A stretch of DNA of 64,000 nt from Bacteroidota bacterium (GCA_016699635.1 CP064983.1:1612001-1676000); one strand, 5' to 3'. Positions 17,263-28,666 are shown, counted from the stretch's first letter. Notes: generated by a model from the letters alone, not told the origin. Numbers and translations: made by a program.

Positions 17263-18249
17263 TTAATTCTCTCCTATAACTTTAAAAAGTTCGTCAAGTT
17301 TTGGGGTTAAGATAATTTCTATGCGTCTGTTTTTTCTGCGTGCCTCAGCAGTGTTACCGGTATCAACAGGCAAATAAGGTCCTCTGCCTGCAGGAGTTAA
17401 TCTTGTAGGGTCAATATTGGAGTTTTTAATAAGAATACGAACCACACTTGTAGCACGCAACACACTTAAATCCCAGTTGTCTTTCATAGTTCCTCCCGAA
17501 ATTGGCACATTGTCAGTATGACCTTCAATCAACACGTTGATGTCTTTGTTTTTTGCAAGCACCTTGGCCAATTCCTTCAATGCCTCCTCACCTTTTTTAT
17601 CAACCACGGTGCTTCCTGAAGCAAACAACAATTTCTCCTCCATGCTCACATAGACTTTACCATTCTTTTTAGTGATGGTAAGTCCGTTATTTTCAAAACC
17701 TACAAGGGCATCACTCACAGCTTTTCTCAATGCATTAACATCTTCATCTTTTTTATTCAATACAGACTCCAGCTCATTAACTTTTGATTCGCGTTTTTTA
17801 AGTTCTTCTGTCAACTCATTCAGCTTTTTCTCTTTTGCGGTAAGTTCATCCTGTTTTTTTATCAGCTCTTCCTGTGTCATCTGTAACTGACCGATTACTT
17901 TTTTAGTTTCATCATTCTTATCTTTCATCATCCTGTCGTTATTGCGAAGGAGCTTTTCATACGAGTCGTTTAGTTCATTGTAAAGTGATGTCAGCCTGCG
18001 TTGTGCAGTTCCTAAGGTAGTGGTGTCTGTCTCTAATTTTTCTTTTTCGCGTTTTAAATCTGCAACAGAAGAAGTGAGCTCCTTATTTTGGGTAGAATAA
18101 TTGGTGTTTTCACTACGTAGCTTACTGTTCTCTTCATCACAGGTGGCTTTTCGCATTTTCATCTCATCATATTGTCTTGCCGGAACACATGAAGCCAATG
18201 CAGTAATGACTGCAATCACACCTATTAAATTTAAAAATTTCTTGTTCAT
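17263..18249 (-). CDS. OmpA-family lipoprotein with coiled coil
   Basis: 328-residue envelope protein. The lipobox ITALASC is near residue 21, a long coiled coil (about 35-175) rich in Lys/Glu heptads follows, and a C-terminal OmpA peptidoglycan-binding domain (about 205-320) has LIEGHTDNVPIS and ARRKNRRIEIIL. It likely tethers the outer membrane or inner leaflet to peptidoglycan. Length and domain order resemble PorE/OmpA-like lipoproteins of this phylum, but the T9SS link is not shown by context. Intact frame; monocistronic. Confidence 0.92.
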   Translation of the reverse strand: MNKKFLNLIGVIAVITALASCVPARQYDEMKMRKATCDEENSKLRSENTNYSTQNKELTSSVADLKREKEKLETDTTTLGTAQRRLTSLYNELNDSYEKLLRNNDRMMKDKNDETKKVIGQLQMTQEELIKKQDELTAKEKKLNELTEELKKRESKVNELESVLNKKDEDVNALRKAVSDALVGFENNGLTITKKNGKVYVSMEEKLLFASGSTVVDKKGEEALKELAKVLAKNKDINVLIEGHTDNVPISGGTMKDNWDLSVLRATSVVRILIKNSNIDPTRLTPAGRGPYLPVDTGNTAEARRKNRRIEIILTPKLDELFKVIGEN

Positions 18250-18411
18250 TTTCGTTGTGTTTAAATTTATTGAAACTTTGTTTCTGAATATTAAGTAAAA
18301 TTATAATATAGTGCCCAAAATTAAGCGTTTGTCGCTTTGAGTTTTTGCAAGAATAGATGCATCAGGTATAATTTTTGAACAATTAAAACAGACAAAAAAA
18401 GTTTAAATGTT

Positions 18412-19126
18412 ATGGCAACACTAAATGACAACTGGATTACAGAAGCACATATAGACTTTGAGTACAAAAAGTATATGCTGCTAGCGTATTTACAACATGT
18501 TTCAGAGAGCTTTACTGAAAACAAACTCTATCCGCCATTAAGCGAACTGATGAAACACTATCGTAATGTAACGGCATTGCGTGATAATAAAAAACAATTT
18601 TATGATAGTTTTCCGGAACGGCTTTCTTCTGCCGATTTTAACAACTTTAAACTCATGTACGAAAAAATTGTTGCAGATGACAGCCTGATGCAGGAAGTTG
18701 AGAGTATCATTCTATTCAGTATTCCTCAGTTTGAAAAACATATTTCTGAGGGTAAAAAAATTTATGATTTTATAGAATCGAAAATTAAAGTCAGTCCGGT
18801 TGGTATTATTCCATTGCAGATTAATGAGGGTTATTTCTTTCTTTCAACCACACAAAACCGCGAAACAAGAGTGTATGAATATCAGATAACCATTTTTGAA
18901 AATCCGGATGAGAAGTATCGCGCACTTTGCACACAGTATATTTGTTCGTACGAAAAAAAACCTGTCGCAGAATTTCGAAAATATCAAGAGTGATTTATTG
19001 GCCATTCGCAAAGCATTTCCAAATCCGGCAACTTATAGTATAGAGTCTGAACTAATGCTGCCATTGGAAGAAACTTTTCTGCCTTTGGCAAAAAGAACAT
19101 TAATGAAGTATGTGAATGCACATTAA
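18412..19126 (+). CDS. conserved hypothetical protein, one frameshift
   Basis: About 238 residues after correcting an A-run of eight at 18953-18960, where one base is extra (joins SYEK to NLSQNFENI). The product is soluble and mixed alpha/beta, with LAYLQHVSESFTENKLYPPLSEL near the N-terminus and LPLEETFLPLAKRTLMK at the C-terminus. It has no signal peptide, membrane helix or catalytic motif that I recognise. The continuity of composition across the repaired junction supports one gene. Divergent to the OmpA lipoprotein gene. Confidence 0.75.
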
Positions 19127-19267
19127 CTTGTGGTATAACCGACTATAAAAAGAAAGTATTGCTGTTGTTTCAGATACAAGAGAAGATTTAAGCCTGTTTG
19201 TTCAATATAGTGGCATAACCTGTCGTTAACAAGCAGATGCATTTGCTATTTTTAGCACTTCAAAAGT

Positions 19268-22200
19268 ATGATTCGACTGCCGCTTGTTTTTTTTCTTTTT
19301 CTGAGTGTTACACTTGGCTATGGACAGTCGCTGAGTAATTTACGGACCAAAACTATTGCTGTTAACTCAGATACACTGCATCTTGATTCGCTTTCCATTG
19401 TGCCCGGCTCATTTCATTTGGCCGATTCTGCTTTATTGGACATATCGTGTATGAAAGTGCTTTACGAAAAAGGAATTTTGATTATTAATAAATCATGTAA
19501 TGCAAAGATTTCAGACTCACTAAAAATATCCTATCGTGTTTTTCCGGTTAATTTCAGTCAACCTCACAGTAACCGGAACCTGAGTATAATCAAACAAAAA
19601 TATTCTGGGCAGTACAATCCTTTTGCTTATGACAACTCGGAAAACAACACACAAAGTATTTTCAATTTTGACGGATTAAATAAAAGCGGAAGCATTTCAA
19701 GGGGCATCAGCTTTGGCAACAATCAGGATGTTATTGTCAATTCAGGATTAAATCTTCAGTTGTCGGGAACATTAAGCGACAGGGTAGAAATTCTTGCAGC
19801 AATTACCGATAACAATATCCCCATTCAACCGGAAGGTAACACACAGCAGTTACAGGAATTTGATAAAGTTTTTGTTCAGCTTTCGCGCGACAGTACACGA
19901 TTGATTGCCGGAGATTTTGAGATTTCAAAGCCTTACGGATATTTTATGAATATGTATAAAAAAGCACAGGGCGCAATGGTGTCATCGTCATTTTTTATTG
20001 ATGAAAAAAGTAAGTGGGTGATGAAAACTACCGATGCCGCAGCTATTTCAAAAGGGAAGTTTGCACGTAATGTGTTTAATGGCATGGAAGCCAATCAGGG
20101 GCCTTACAGACTTACAGGGGCAGAGAATGAAACCTACATCATTGTTTTGAGTGGCACAGAAAAATTTATCTCAATGGTGTTTTGCTGACAAGAGGTAAGG
20201 AAAACGATTATGTGATTGACTACAACACTGCACAAATAACATTTTCTGCAAGACGACTTATCACAAAAGACTCAAGAATAGTAGCAGAGTTTCAGTATTC
20301 AGATAAAAATTATGTACGTACACTTCTGTATTCCTCAAACACCTTTGAGTCAAAGTGGGCAAAGTTTCATGTCAACTATTTCACGGAGCAGGATAATAAA
20401 AACCAACCCCTGTTTCAGGACTTGAATGAGGATAAAAGACAAGTGCTTGCCAATGCCGGTGACAATTTGCAGAATGCCTACTTCCTCAATGCCGACAGCG
20501 TTGGGTTTAACCGCAATGAAGTTTTATATCAAAAAGATACTGTAACAATTGATGGTATTCATTACAATTATTTTACCTATTCCATAGATTCAACAAGGGC
20601 ATTCTATAGATTAGGATTCAGTAATGTAGGGCAAGGAAGAGGTAATTACCGTCTGCTAAACAGCAATGTAAATGGGAAGGTATATGAATGGATTGCTCCG
20701 GTAAATGGTCAGCCACAGGGCGATTATGAACCGGTGAGATTATTGATAGCACCAAGACGACAACAATTGCTTACTGCAGGAGGAGATGTTGGTATCAGTA
20801 AAAATACTAATGTTTCTGTTGAAGGGGCATTCAGTAAAAATGATGTTAATTTATTTTCTCGAAAAGACAAATCTAATGATGCAGGATATGCACTGCATGC
20901 AGCAGTCAATCATTCAATGCCTGTTTTTAAACAAGATAGTTCATGGAAATGGGTTTCTGTGGTTTCTGCTGAATTAACAGATAAAAATTTCAGACCATTG
21001 GAGAATTACAGAGATGTTGAGTTTATACGCGACTGGAACCTGACATCTTCATTTGACACACTGAATGAAACTTTCTTGTCTATTAAAACCGGATTAGAAA
21101 GGAATGTTGCACAGAATATTTTTTATCAACTGAAATATTTTACAAAAGGAAATCAGTACAAAGGATTAATGAATACTATCAGTGCTAATTACAATTGGAA
21201 AAAATATATTATTCAATATAACGGCAGTTTACTCAATACAACCGGTGCAGAGGCAAACACTGTTTTTTTAAGAAGTTATGTTGATGCCGGAAAAAGTTTT
21301 AATAAACTTAAAGCAGGATACAGACAGGAGAATGAACGTAATAGAAAAAGTGCTTCGATTGGTGATAGCCTGATGCTAAACAGTTTTGGTCATGATAAGG
21401 CGGGTGTTTATTTAGCATCTGCAGATACCGGCAGGTGGACTTATAAAACAGAGGTATCTCGCAGATGGGATTATCTGCCAAGTACTAATGAGCTTAAACT
21501 TTCAACCACTGCCGATCAGGCCGATGCAGATATTGCATTTATTGCTGGAAGAGGAAAGAAAATTACTTTAGGCAGTACATACAGAACAATTCAGGTAAAC
21601 AGAAAAGAAATTACAAGTCAGAAAAAGGATGAAAGCTTTCTGGGAAAATTAGAAATAGCATTACAGTTTTTAAGAGGTGGAATAACAAGCAATACCTATT
21701 ATGAGGTTGGGGCAGGGCAGGAACAAAGACAGGCTTACTCATTTATTAAAGTTGCAGCAGGGGCGGGTGTTTTTGAGTGGAACGACTATAACGGTAACGG
21801 CATTGCCGAACTTAATGAATTTGAAGTAGCTGCATTTCAGGACAGAGCAGAGTATATAAAAATATTTACGCCAACAAACGATTATGTCAGAATTCAAACC
21901 AATCAGCTAAGTGAAGTAATCAGTGTCAACCCATCGGCATTCATAAAAAACAAGCAGGGCAAGACCAGACTGATAAACAGGTTTGCTTTGCAATCGGCAA
22001 TACGATTTGATAACAAACTGCTTTCCGGAAAATGGGCAGACGGACTGAATCCTTTTGGTTACAATATTAACGACACATCATTGCTCATCACCAACTCTAC
22101 TTTGCGAAACACATTATTTTTTAATCGCAGCTCATCAGTGTTTGCTGCCGATTTTAATTATGATAACATCAGCAATAAAAGTTTGCTTGCCAATGGCACT

Positions 22201-22734
22201 GAAGGAAGAAATTTAACATCATGGCTGTTAAATACAAGAACATATTTTAAAAGAGTGTATGGTCTAACAACAGCGTTGAAATATGAAACCAAACAAAACA
22301 GTTCGGTTTTTACAAACAGGAATTATGAAATTGCAGGCTATTCCATTGAGCCGCGTTTTAGCGTGCAGCCGGGAACAGTTTTCAGAACTACACTCATCTA
22401 CAAGTATCAGGACAAACAAAATGTAATTGAATTGGCAAATGAACATGCAACAATCACAACCATAGGTGCAGAGTGTAAATACAGCAGCTTTAAAAATGGT
22501 GTAGCATCTTTAGGAATGAATATTATCAGTATTGGATATAATGCAGATGTTAATTCACCATTAGCTTTCGAAATGCTTGAGGGACTTAAGAAAGGAAGAA
22601 ACTATACATGGGAAATAAGCCTTCAGAAAAATCTTACAGGCAACCTGCAAATCAATATTGGATATAACGGACGCAAGCCGCAGGGTGATAAAATTATTCA
22701 CACTGCCAATGTGCAGGCAAGAGCAATTTTCTAA
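19268..22734 (+). CDS. large outer-membrane-type protein, unknown function, one frameshift
   Basis: About 1155 residues once a missing A in the run at 20160-20164 is restored (joins LSGTEK to IYLNGVLLTRG). It has a signal peptide (VFFLFLSVTLGYGQ), then a beta-rich body with alternating aromatic and polar residues, KSGSISRGISFGNNQD, and late repeats of short strands typical of an outer-membrane barrel. The segment DYNTAQITFSARRLITKDSRI is characteristic of a Bacteroidota-restricted group of large envelope proteins without assigned function. No TonB box or plug motif was seen. It stands alone and is convergent to the next gene with a 5-bp gap. Confidence 0.75.
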
Positions 22735-22739
22735 GAAAA

Positions 22740-23675
22740 TTATTTCAGAACAACAGGAGTAGATGCAATCAGGCTACCCTCACAATACGCTTCAACAGTA
22801 TATTTTCCGGGGCTAAAGGCAGTTCCTTTTTCCCAATAAACACACATATTCATTTCGCGGTTTTCGTAGTCAAAAGATTCTTTTAATGAATAAAGTGAAG
22901 ACTGTCCGGCAACGTTGAATGTTTCTGTGTTGTTGGTCATCACCACACCATCAGGGCTAAGTATTCTGATGTAAATATCTTTAGAGCCTGATGTGGCAAC
23001 AGTGTTTTCAAGAATTGTAAAGCAGGTCTTGATTTTTTGTGCCGATGATGCTTTGTTGGTTTCTAACTCCTTGCCACTGCTCTTATATTTTACTCCGGAT
23101 GCTTTAATTGAAGTAGTCCTTAGTACTGATGCAGCAGCAACTCTTTTTGTTAATGTTGAATTTTCAAGTGCTAATGCAGTAGATTTATTTTTTTCTACTG
23201 TAATCATATCATTCAACGACTCATTTTGTGAAGCTAATGCAACATTGGCATTTCGCATGGAGTCTAACTGTGCAACATATACCTGATTCATTGATCTCAG
23301 TCGCTCTAACTCTGCTTTTGCAGCCTTTAACTGTGAAGCATCACCCGACTCAATCATCCTTCTGATTTGCGCCATTTTGCTCTTAATCTCTTCATCCTTA
23401 CTAAGCAACTGAGCCTGCAAGCTGGAGTTCTCCTGATTTATTTTTTCAAATTCGGCTTTTACCTGTTGCAACTCTGCTGACAAGGCATCGCGTTCAGCAG
23501 AAGTATTGTCAAGAGTTCTTGTAACTTCTTCCAAATGACTTTTTTTATCAAAAAACTGATATAGCAACAATCCGTTAACCCCCAATAGTATGGTGATTAC
23601 AATAAATACGAGTGCTCTGCGTGAGTTTTGCTCACGGTTATCTGCTTTGGTTTGTTCATTCACTGATTCTTCCAT
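22740..23675 (-). CDS. membrane-anchored coiled-coil protein
   Basis: 311 residues. A short cytoplasmic N-terminus is followed by one transmembrane helix (ALVFIVITILLGVNGLLLY, about 21-40), a long coiled coil (about 45-185) and a C-terminal beta domain of about 100 residues. The latter contains DIYIRILSPDGVV and SPGKYTVEAYCEG, like a small immunoglobulin-type fold. It is a bitopic inner-membrane protein with a periplasmic C-terminus by charge rule. No known function. Common in the phylum as a conserved single gene. Confidence 0.8.
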   Translation of the reverse strand: MEESVNEQTKADNREQNSRRALVFIVITILLGVNGLLLYQFFDKKSHLEEVTRTLDNTSAERDALSAELQQVKAEFEKINQENSSLQAQLLSKDEEIKSKMAQIRRMIESGDASQLKAAKAELERLRSMNQVYVAQLDSMRNANVALASQNESLNDMITVEKNKSTALALENSTLTKRVAAASVLRTTSIKASGVKYKSSGKELETNKASSAQKIKTCFTILENTVATSGSKDIYIRILSPDGVVMTNNTETFNVAGQSSLYSLKESFDYENREMNMCVYWEKGTAFSPGKYTVEAYCEGSLIASTPVVLK

Positions 23676-23881
23676 CTATCTGAAATGGGTTGTTAAACGG
23701 TGCAAAATAATGTAATTAGTATTTACAAGCAAGTAAAAAGGATGAAATATTCTCTGTTTCTACGTAAAATGACAATTTTGAGTTTCCTTGGCCACCGCTT
23801 AATTTGCTTTTTTTATTCGGTAAACCTTACATTTTTTTAAACAAAAGCATATATTTACTTCTTGATTTAAAACCGCCACTT

Positions 23882-24565
23882 GTGATAAATGATTTTTTTA
23901 AATTGTTCTTCCCCGACAACTGCCCGGGCTGTGGGCATAGTTTTTTGAGAGGTGAAAAATATGTGTGTCTGCAATGTTTGTACGGACTTCATAAAACACA
24001 GTATCATAACGACCCGGAAAATCCTATAGCGAAAAATTTCTGGGGCAAGACAGACTTTGGAGCTGTCACGGCAGTTTATTTTTTCCAGAAAGGTCAGGTG
24101 CTGCAACGACTTTTACATCAGCTAAAGTACAATGGATGCAAAGAAATAGGCATCATGTTAGGCAGACAAATGGCTATGGAGTTGTTTCAGGCTTCAGCAT
24201 TCAGAAATGCTGATATTATCATTCCTGTTCCACTTCACCCGGGCAAACTTTTGCAAAGAGGCTTCAATCAAAGTGAAATGATTGCCCTGGGTATGGCTGA
24301 ATATTGGGAGAAAGAAGTGCACACAGAAACTTTGAAACGAAAAAAGTACACACAGTCGCAAACACATAAAGCACGCTATGAAAGATTTGAAAATACAGAA
24401 AGTGTATTTGAGCTTGACAATATTAAGTCTTATGAAGACAAACATGTTTTATTGGTTGACGATGTAATCTCAACAGGCTCAACCATAATTTCATGTGCAG
24501 AGGCTTTTTCAGGCATTAGCGGATGTAAAATATCTATGGCTTCTGTTGCTGCTCCTCATCGTTGA
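23882..24565 (+). CDS. ComF family phosphoribosyltransferase-like protein
   Basis: 227 residues from a GTG start at 23882 (VINDFFKLFFPDNCPGCG). An upstream ATG at 23804 would add a poorly conserved hydrophobic stretch. The N-terminal zinc ribbon is CPGCGHSF...YVCLQC. The C-terminal PRTase domain has the PRPP loop VLLVDDVISTGST and the HPGKLLQRGFNQSE motif. ComF proteins are linked to DNA uptake and recombination. It precedes msrC by 30 bp and may be co-transcribed. Confidence 0.92.
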   Translation: MINDFFKLFFPDNCPGCGHSFLRGEKYVCLQCLYGLHKTQYHNDPENPIAKNFWGKTDFGAVTAVYFFQKGQVLQRLLHQLKYNGCKEIGIMLGRQMAMELFQASAFRNADIIIPVPLHPGKLLQRGFNQSEMIALGMAEYWEKEVHTETLKRKKYTQSQTHKARYERFENTESVFELDNIKSYEDKHVLLVDDVISTGSTIISCAEAFSGISGCKISMASVAAPHR

Positions 24566-24595
24566 ATTTCTGATATTTGCACAGAAGTTTTTAGC

Positions 24596-25102
24596 ATGTC
24601 AGAGTCCATAGTTATAGATACAACACTAAGTAAGCAAGAAAAGTATGCACAGCTTTTGCCGCAGGCAGAAGCATTGATTAAAGGAGAGACAGATGCTGTT
24701 GCCAATGCTGCCAATTTATGTGCCATGCTCAAGCAGGCTTTTGGTTTTTTTTGGGTAGGATTTTATTTTGTGAAACAGCATGAAGGAAAACAACAGTTGA
24801 TATTAGGTCCTTTTCAGGGGCCTGTGGCATGTACACGTATTGAATTGGGCAAAGGAGTTTGTGGTACAGCATGGCAACAGAAAGAAACAATTGTAGTGCC
24901 TGATGTAAATAATTTTGATGGACACATTGCCTGCAGCTCACTAAGCCGTTCAGAAATAGTAGTTCCTATATTGAAGCATGATGTTGTTGCTGTATTAGAC
25001 GTGGACAGCGAACACCTGAATCATTTTGATGAAACAGATAAATATTATCTTGAGAAAATAAGCTCACTTTATTCAGAAACATTTTCCTATGCTACTGAAT
25101 AA
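24596..25102 (+). CDS. msrC: free methionine-(R)-sulfoxide reductase (GAF domain)
   Basis: 168-residue GAF-domain enzyme that reduces free methionine-R-sulfoxide using thioredoxin. The three catalytic cysteines are visible in PVACTRI, KGVCGTAW and HIACSSLSRSEIV, the family signature. Frame and length are normal. It overlaps the following lipoprotein gene by 14 bp, indicating coupling, and follows comF closely. Confidence 0.93.
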   Translation: MSESIVIDTTLSKQEKYAQLLPQAEALIKGETDAVANAANLCAMLKQAFGFFWVGFYFVKQHEGKQQLILGPFQGPVACTRIELGKGVCGTAWQQKETIVVPDVNNFDGHIACSSLSRSEIVVPILKHDVVAVLDVDSEHLNHFDETDKYYLEKISSLYSETFSYATE

Positions 25103-26708
25103 AATAAATTCATTTAATAGAACTTTTCTTTTGCCTGCTGTACTTCTTTTGTTTGGTGCATGTGCTTCTGTCGTAGCTCCCACAGGTGGTAAAAAAGATG
25201 AAACGCCACCAAAACTTAAAGAGGTAATTCCTCCTGAGCAAACCGTAAATTTTAATAGTGAAAAAGTGGTTTTTACTTTTGATGAGTACATTCAGTTGCT
25301 TGACAAAGACAAGCAGTTAGTAATTTCCCCAATTATCGAGCCCGCACCAACATTTGACGTTAAAGGTAAAAAGCTGACAATAACCTTTAAGAAAAAGTTG
25401 AAAGAAAATACTACTTATACAATTAACTTTGGTAATGCCGTTGCCGATTTGCATGAGTCAAATCCATTAGCAGGATTCAGATATGTTTTTTCTACCGGAA
25501 CTTATGTTGATACACTTTTTGTTAAAGGAAATGTAGTGTTTGCAGAGAATCTGAAAAGTGAAAAGGGAATCCTTGTAATGCTTTACACATCAGAAGATGA
25601 TTCGCTGCCATATAATAATCCACCTGCCTATTTTACCAGGACAGATGAAAGTGGAAATTTTTCAATAAAAAATATTGCACGCGGCCCATATAAAATCTTT
25701 GCATTAAAGGATGCAGATAATAATTATAAATTCAATCAGTCTGATGAGTGGATTGCCTTTGATAAAACTCCTATAACCGGAGGCGACTCAACACCTATAA
25801 ATTTGAGAATGTTTAAAGAAGCTGAGAAGAAAGTTTATGTTAAAGAAGCAAAATCATTTAACGCTTTTGCATTTAGTGTTTTGATGAACAGACCGGTTGG
25901 AGTATTAAATATTGAACCTCTTCAAACTTCTGACAATATCAAACTAATTAGCCGCAGTAAAACTAATGATACCTTGATGGTGTGGTTAAAAGATTCTATC
26001 AGCGATACTTTAAGTTATAAACTATCAGGTGAAAATAATTGGACCGATACATTAACAATATCAAAACCGGCAAAAGCACTCAGAGGCAAATTAAAACAAT
26101 CAATTAGTTTGCTTTCAAGTACAAATATTTATCCGGGAAATGATGTGTTACTTAAAACAGCTATTCCTGTTGCATCAGTAAATAAAGAAAAAATTTTGTT
26201 GATGCACGATAGCACTACATCACAACCTTTTGAAATTGTTTTTTCTGATTCTGCATCATCCAACATTACAATTAAATCTGTTACTATTGAAAAGAATAAT
26301 TGGAATTTAACTTTACTACCGGGAGCTGTAACAGATATTTATGGTAACAAAAATGATACTGCCAAACTAAGTTTTCATACCAATGCATTTACTGATTACG
26401 GAAGTGTAAAAATTAAAGTAGATGGTTTATCAGGATCAAATTATATACTTCAATTGGTTGACGAAAAAGACATGGTCATTTCAGAAAAATATATTGGTGG
26501 CAATGGAAGCTATTTGTTTGAAAAAATGCTTCCTGCAAAATGCAGGGTTCGTATTATAAATGATGCCGATGGAAATAAATCTTTTACAACAGGTAATTAT
26601 CTTTTAAAACAATTGCCTGAGCTTGTATATTACTATAAAGAAACACTAACATTACGAGCTAACTGGGATATTGAAATAAATTGGATTATTAAAGAAATAA
26701 AACAATGA
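25089..26708 (+). CDS. lipoprotein with N-terminal Ig-like domain
   Basis: 539-residue outer-membrane lipoprotein; lipobox LLFGAC with Cys near residue 25. The first domain (VAPTGGKKDETPPKLKEVIP, then VVFTFDEYIQLLD) is the Ig-like domain seen in many Bacteroidota lipoproteins. A short repeat module (GNFSIKNIARGPYKIFALKD, carboxypeptidase-regulatory-like) and further beta domains follow. Function unknown; probably surface or periplasmic scaffold. It overlaps ridA by 4 bp, so comF-msrC-this gene-ridA form one transcription unit. Confidence 0.88.
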   Translation: MLLNKINSFNRTFLLPAVLLLFGACASVVAPTGGKKDETPPKLKEVIPPEQTVNFNSEKVVFTFDEYIQLLDKDKQLVISPIIEPAPTFDVKGKKLTITFKKKLKENTTYTINFGNAVADLHESNPLAGFRYVFSTGTYVDTLFVKGNVVFAENLKSEKGILVMLYTSEDDSLPYNNPPAYFTRTDESGNFSIKNIARGPYKIFALKDADNNYKFNQSDEWIAFDKTPITGGDSTPINLRMFKEAEKKVYVKEAKSFNAFAFSVLMNRPVGVLNIEPLQTSDNIKLISRSKTNDTLMVWLKDSISDTLSYKLSGENNWTDTLTISKPAKALRGKLKQSISLLSSTNIYPGNDVLLKTAIPVASVNKEKILLMHDSTTSQPFEIVFSDSASSNITIKSVTIEKNNWNLTLLPGAVTDIYGNKNDTAKLSFHTNAFTDYGSVKIKVDGLSGSNYILQLVDEKDMVISEKYIGGNGSYLFEKMLPAKCRVRIINDADGNKSFTTGNYLLKQLPELVYYYKETLTLRANWDIEINWIIKEIKQ

Positions 26709-27124
26709 CAGAACAACAACGAATTGATTCAGGGAAAGCACCGGAGCCTGTAGGACTTTATCCACATGCAAGACGTGTAGGAAATTTATTGTTTTTATCG
26801 GGTGTGGGTCCGCGAGAAAAGGGTAGCAAAAAAATTCCGGGAGTAGAGCAGGATGCATCAGGAAATATTGTGCAGTATGATATAGCAGCACAATGTCATG
26901 CAGTGTTTAAAAATGTAAGATACATTCTGGAAGACTCTGGCAGCAGTTGGGATAAGATTATTGATGTGACCGTTTTTCTGACCAACATGAAAGATGATTT
27001 TCCGGTTTACAATAAACTATGGGCAGAATATTTTAAGGAGAATCCACCATGTCGTACAACAGTGGAGATAAATTGTCTGCCAACACCAATAGCTATTGAG
27101 TTGAAAGTTATAGCTACTATTTGA
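26705..27124 (+). CDS. RidA family deaminase
   Basis: 139-residue YjgF/YER057c/UK114 protein, which hydrolyses reactive enamine/imine intermediates. The substrate-site Arg is in NPPCRTTVEI near residue 116, and LFLSGVGPRE and DVTVFLTNMKDDF are family motifs. The N-terminus is slightly longer than E. coli RidA, closer to aminoacrylate-peracid reductase-type members, so exact substrate is uncertain. Coupled to the upstream lipoprotein gene (ATGA overlap) and followed at once by an epimerase gene. Confidence 0.9.
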   Translation: MTEQQRIDSGKAPEPVGLYPHARRVGNLLFLSGVGPREKGSKKIPGVEQDASGNIVQYDIAAQCHAVFKNVRYILEDSGSSWDKIIDVTVFLTNMKDDFPVYNKLWAEYFKENPPCRTTVEINCLPTPIAIELKVIATI

Positions 27125-27126
27125 TT

Positions 27127-28122
27127 ATGTATCTTATTACAGGCGCTTCAGGCTTGGTTGGTTCACAACTTGTCTTTGATTTAATTTCAATGGGCAGACC
27201 TGTTAGAATATTGCTTCGAAAATCATCTTCCACAGCGTTAATCAAAAAAAAGTTCAAGTCATCGCCCGAGCTTTTTGATAAAATTAAGATTACTTACGGT
27301 GATGTGTTGGATATTTTCAGTATTGAAGATGCACTGCAGGATTGCACACATGTGTTTCACTGTGCAGCAATGGTGTCATTTAATCCTCAAAAGCGGAAAG
27401 AGATGTATAAAGTCAACACTGAAGGAACAGCCAATGTGGTTAATGCCTGTTTGGAAAAAGGAAATATAAAATTGGGATTTGTAAGTTCCGTAGCAACCTT
27501 AGGTCGTGGCACACAACAGATGATCAATGAAAACGACTGGTTCAATCAGAGTGAAAAAAACAGCTATTATGCTATAAGTAAATATGCTGCAGAAAGAGAA
27601 GTGTGGCGTGGCATAACTGAAGGATTAGATGCAGTCATTATTAATCCGTCTGTTATATTGGGTGATGGTAACTGGCGGTCAGATTCATCATCATTGTTTA
27701 ATACCTTGTACAGTGGATTGAAGTTTTATACTCAAGGTGTTTCAGGTTTTGTTGATGTGAAAGACGTTAGCCGCAGTCTGATAAGTTTGACAGAAAGCAA
27801 AATATCAGGTGAGCGTTTTATAATATCATCAGAAAATAAAACTTACGAGTGGTTGTTTAAGACAATGGCAAAGGGGTTAAATATAAATCCACCAACCATA
27901 AAAGCAGGCATGTTTCTTTCACAATTAGCCTGGCGGTTAGAATGGCTTAAATCTGTTTTTACAGGAAAACCGTCTTTAATCACCAATGAAACGGCATATA
28001 CATCACAGCAGATTTACAATTACGATAACAGTAAAATAACTGAACAACTCAATTATCGTTTTATTCCCATTGAGGAAACAGTAGAACGGGTTTGTAAATT
28101 ATTTATCGCACAAAAGCAATAA
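27127..28122 (+). CDS. NAD-dependent epimerase/dehydratase (extended SDR)
   Basis: 331 residues from the ATG at 27127. The Rossmann GxxGxxG motif is TGASGLVGSQL, and the catalytic pair is YAISKYAAE (Tyr-x3-Lys, about residue 143). The pattern resembles dihydroflavonol-reductase-like extended SDRs acting on lipids, sugars or sterol-like alcohols; substrate cannot be set from sequence. Start chosen over an in-frame TTG two codons upstream. It ends overlapping the convergent DinB gene by 20 bp. Confidence 0.9.
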   Translation: MYLITGASGLVGSQLVFDLISMGRPVRILLRKSSSTALIKKKFKSSPELFDKIKITYGDVLDIFSIEDALQDCTHVFHCAAMVSFNPQKRKEMYKVNTEGTANVVNACLEKGNIKLGFVSSVATLGRGTQQMINENDWFNQSEKNSYYAISKYAAEREVWRGITEGLDAVIINPSVILGDGNWRSDSSSLFNTLYSGLKFYTQGVSGFVDVKDVSRSLISLTESKISGERFIISSENKTYEWLFKTMAKGLNINPPTIKAGMFLSQLAWRLEWLKSVFTGKPSLITNETAYTSQQIYNYDNSKITEQLNYRFIPIEETVERVCKLFIAQKQ

Positions 28123-28590
28123 AATCCATAGGCTCAAAGGAGTTTACTCCGGCCTGACGAAGCATGGTGACCAACTGACCACGATGATAGGTACTGTGAT
28201 TAAAACAATGCATGATAATTTCTTCCAACGGTGTTTGATGGTCTATACCCTTAGTATTTTTATAGGAAATGCTTTTTTTGAAATCCTGATCGTTCAGATT
28301 AGAAATATAGTTAATCCATTCCTGCGAACTTTCAATAAGCAGTTTTGAAAACTCATTTAAATCACCTTTAAAATCTTTACTCGGTGGCCAGGAATAAGGT
28401 TTATTTTGAATACGCATAATCCAGGTGTGTTGCGAATCGTATATGTGATACACAGTTTTTCTTATGGTATTGAAACTGCTTTTCATTTCTATATCTGCAG
28501 CAACTTCCCTGCACTTACTATGGCATTGGTAATTCTTTGGTTAGCCCATTTATTATAATTGGCATATCGAAAAAATAGATTTCCACTCAT
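28103..28590 (-). CDS. DinB family protein, one frameshift
   Basis: About 162 residues after restoring one base at 28505-28506 (joins VSAGK to VAADIEMK), with ATG at 28590. It is a four-helix DinB/YfiT-type protein. Likely metal ligands are His in YHIYDSQHTW and the pair in HCFNHSTYHRGQL. Such proteins may be thiol transferases (for example bacillithiol S-transferase) but the substrate is unknown. Without the repair the first helix and one histidine context would be lost. Convergent with the epimerase gene. Confidence 0.82.
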
Positions 28591-28666
28591 GATTTTTAAA
28601 ATAAATTTGAATCAAATATAATATTAACAGAAATAGTATTAATTTTATTCCCTAAGATTATCAGAT

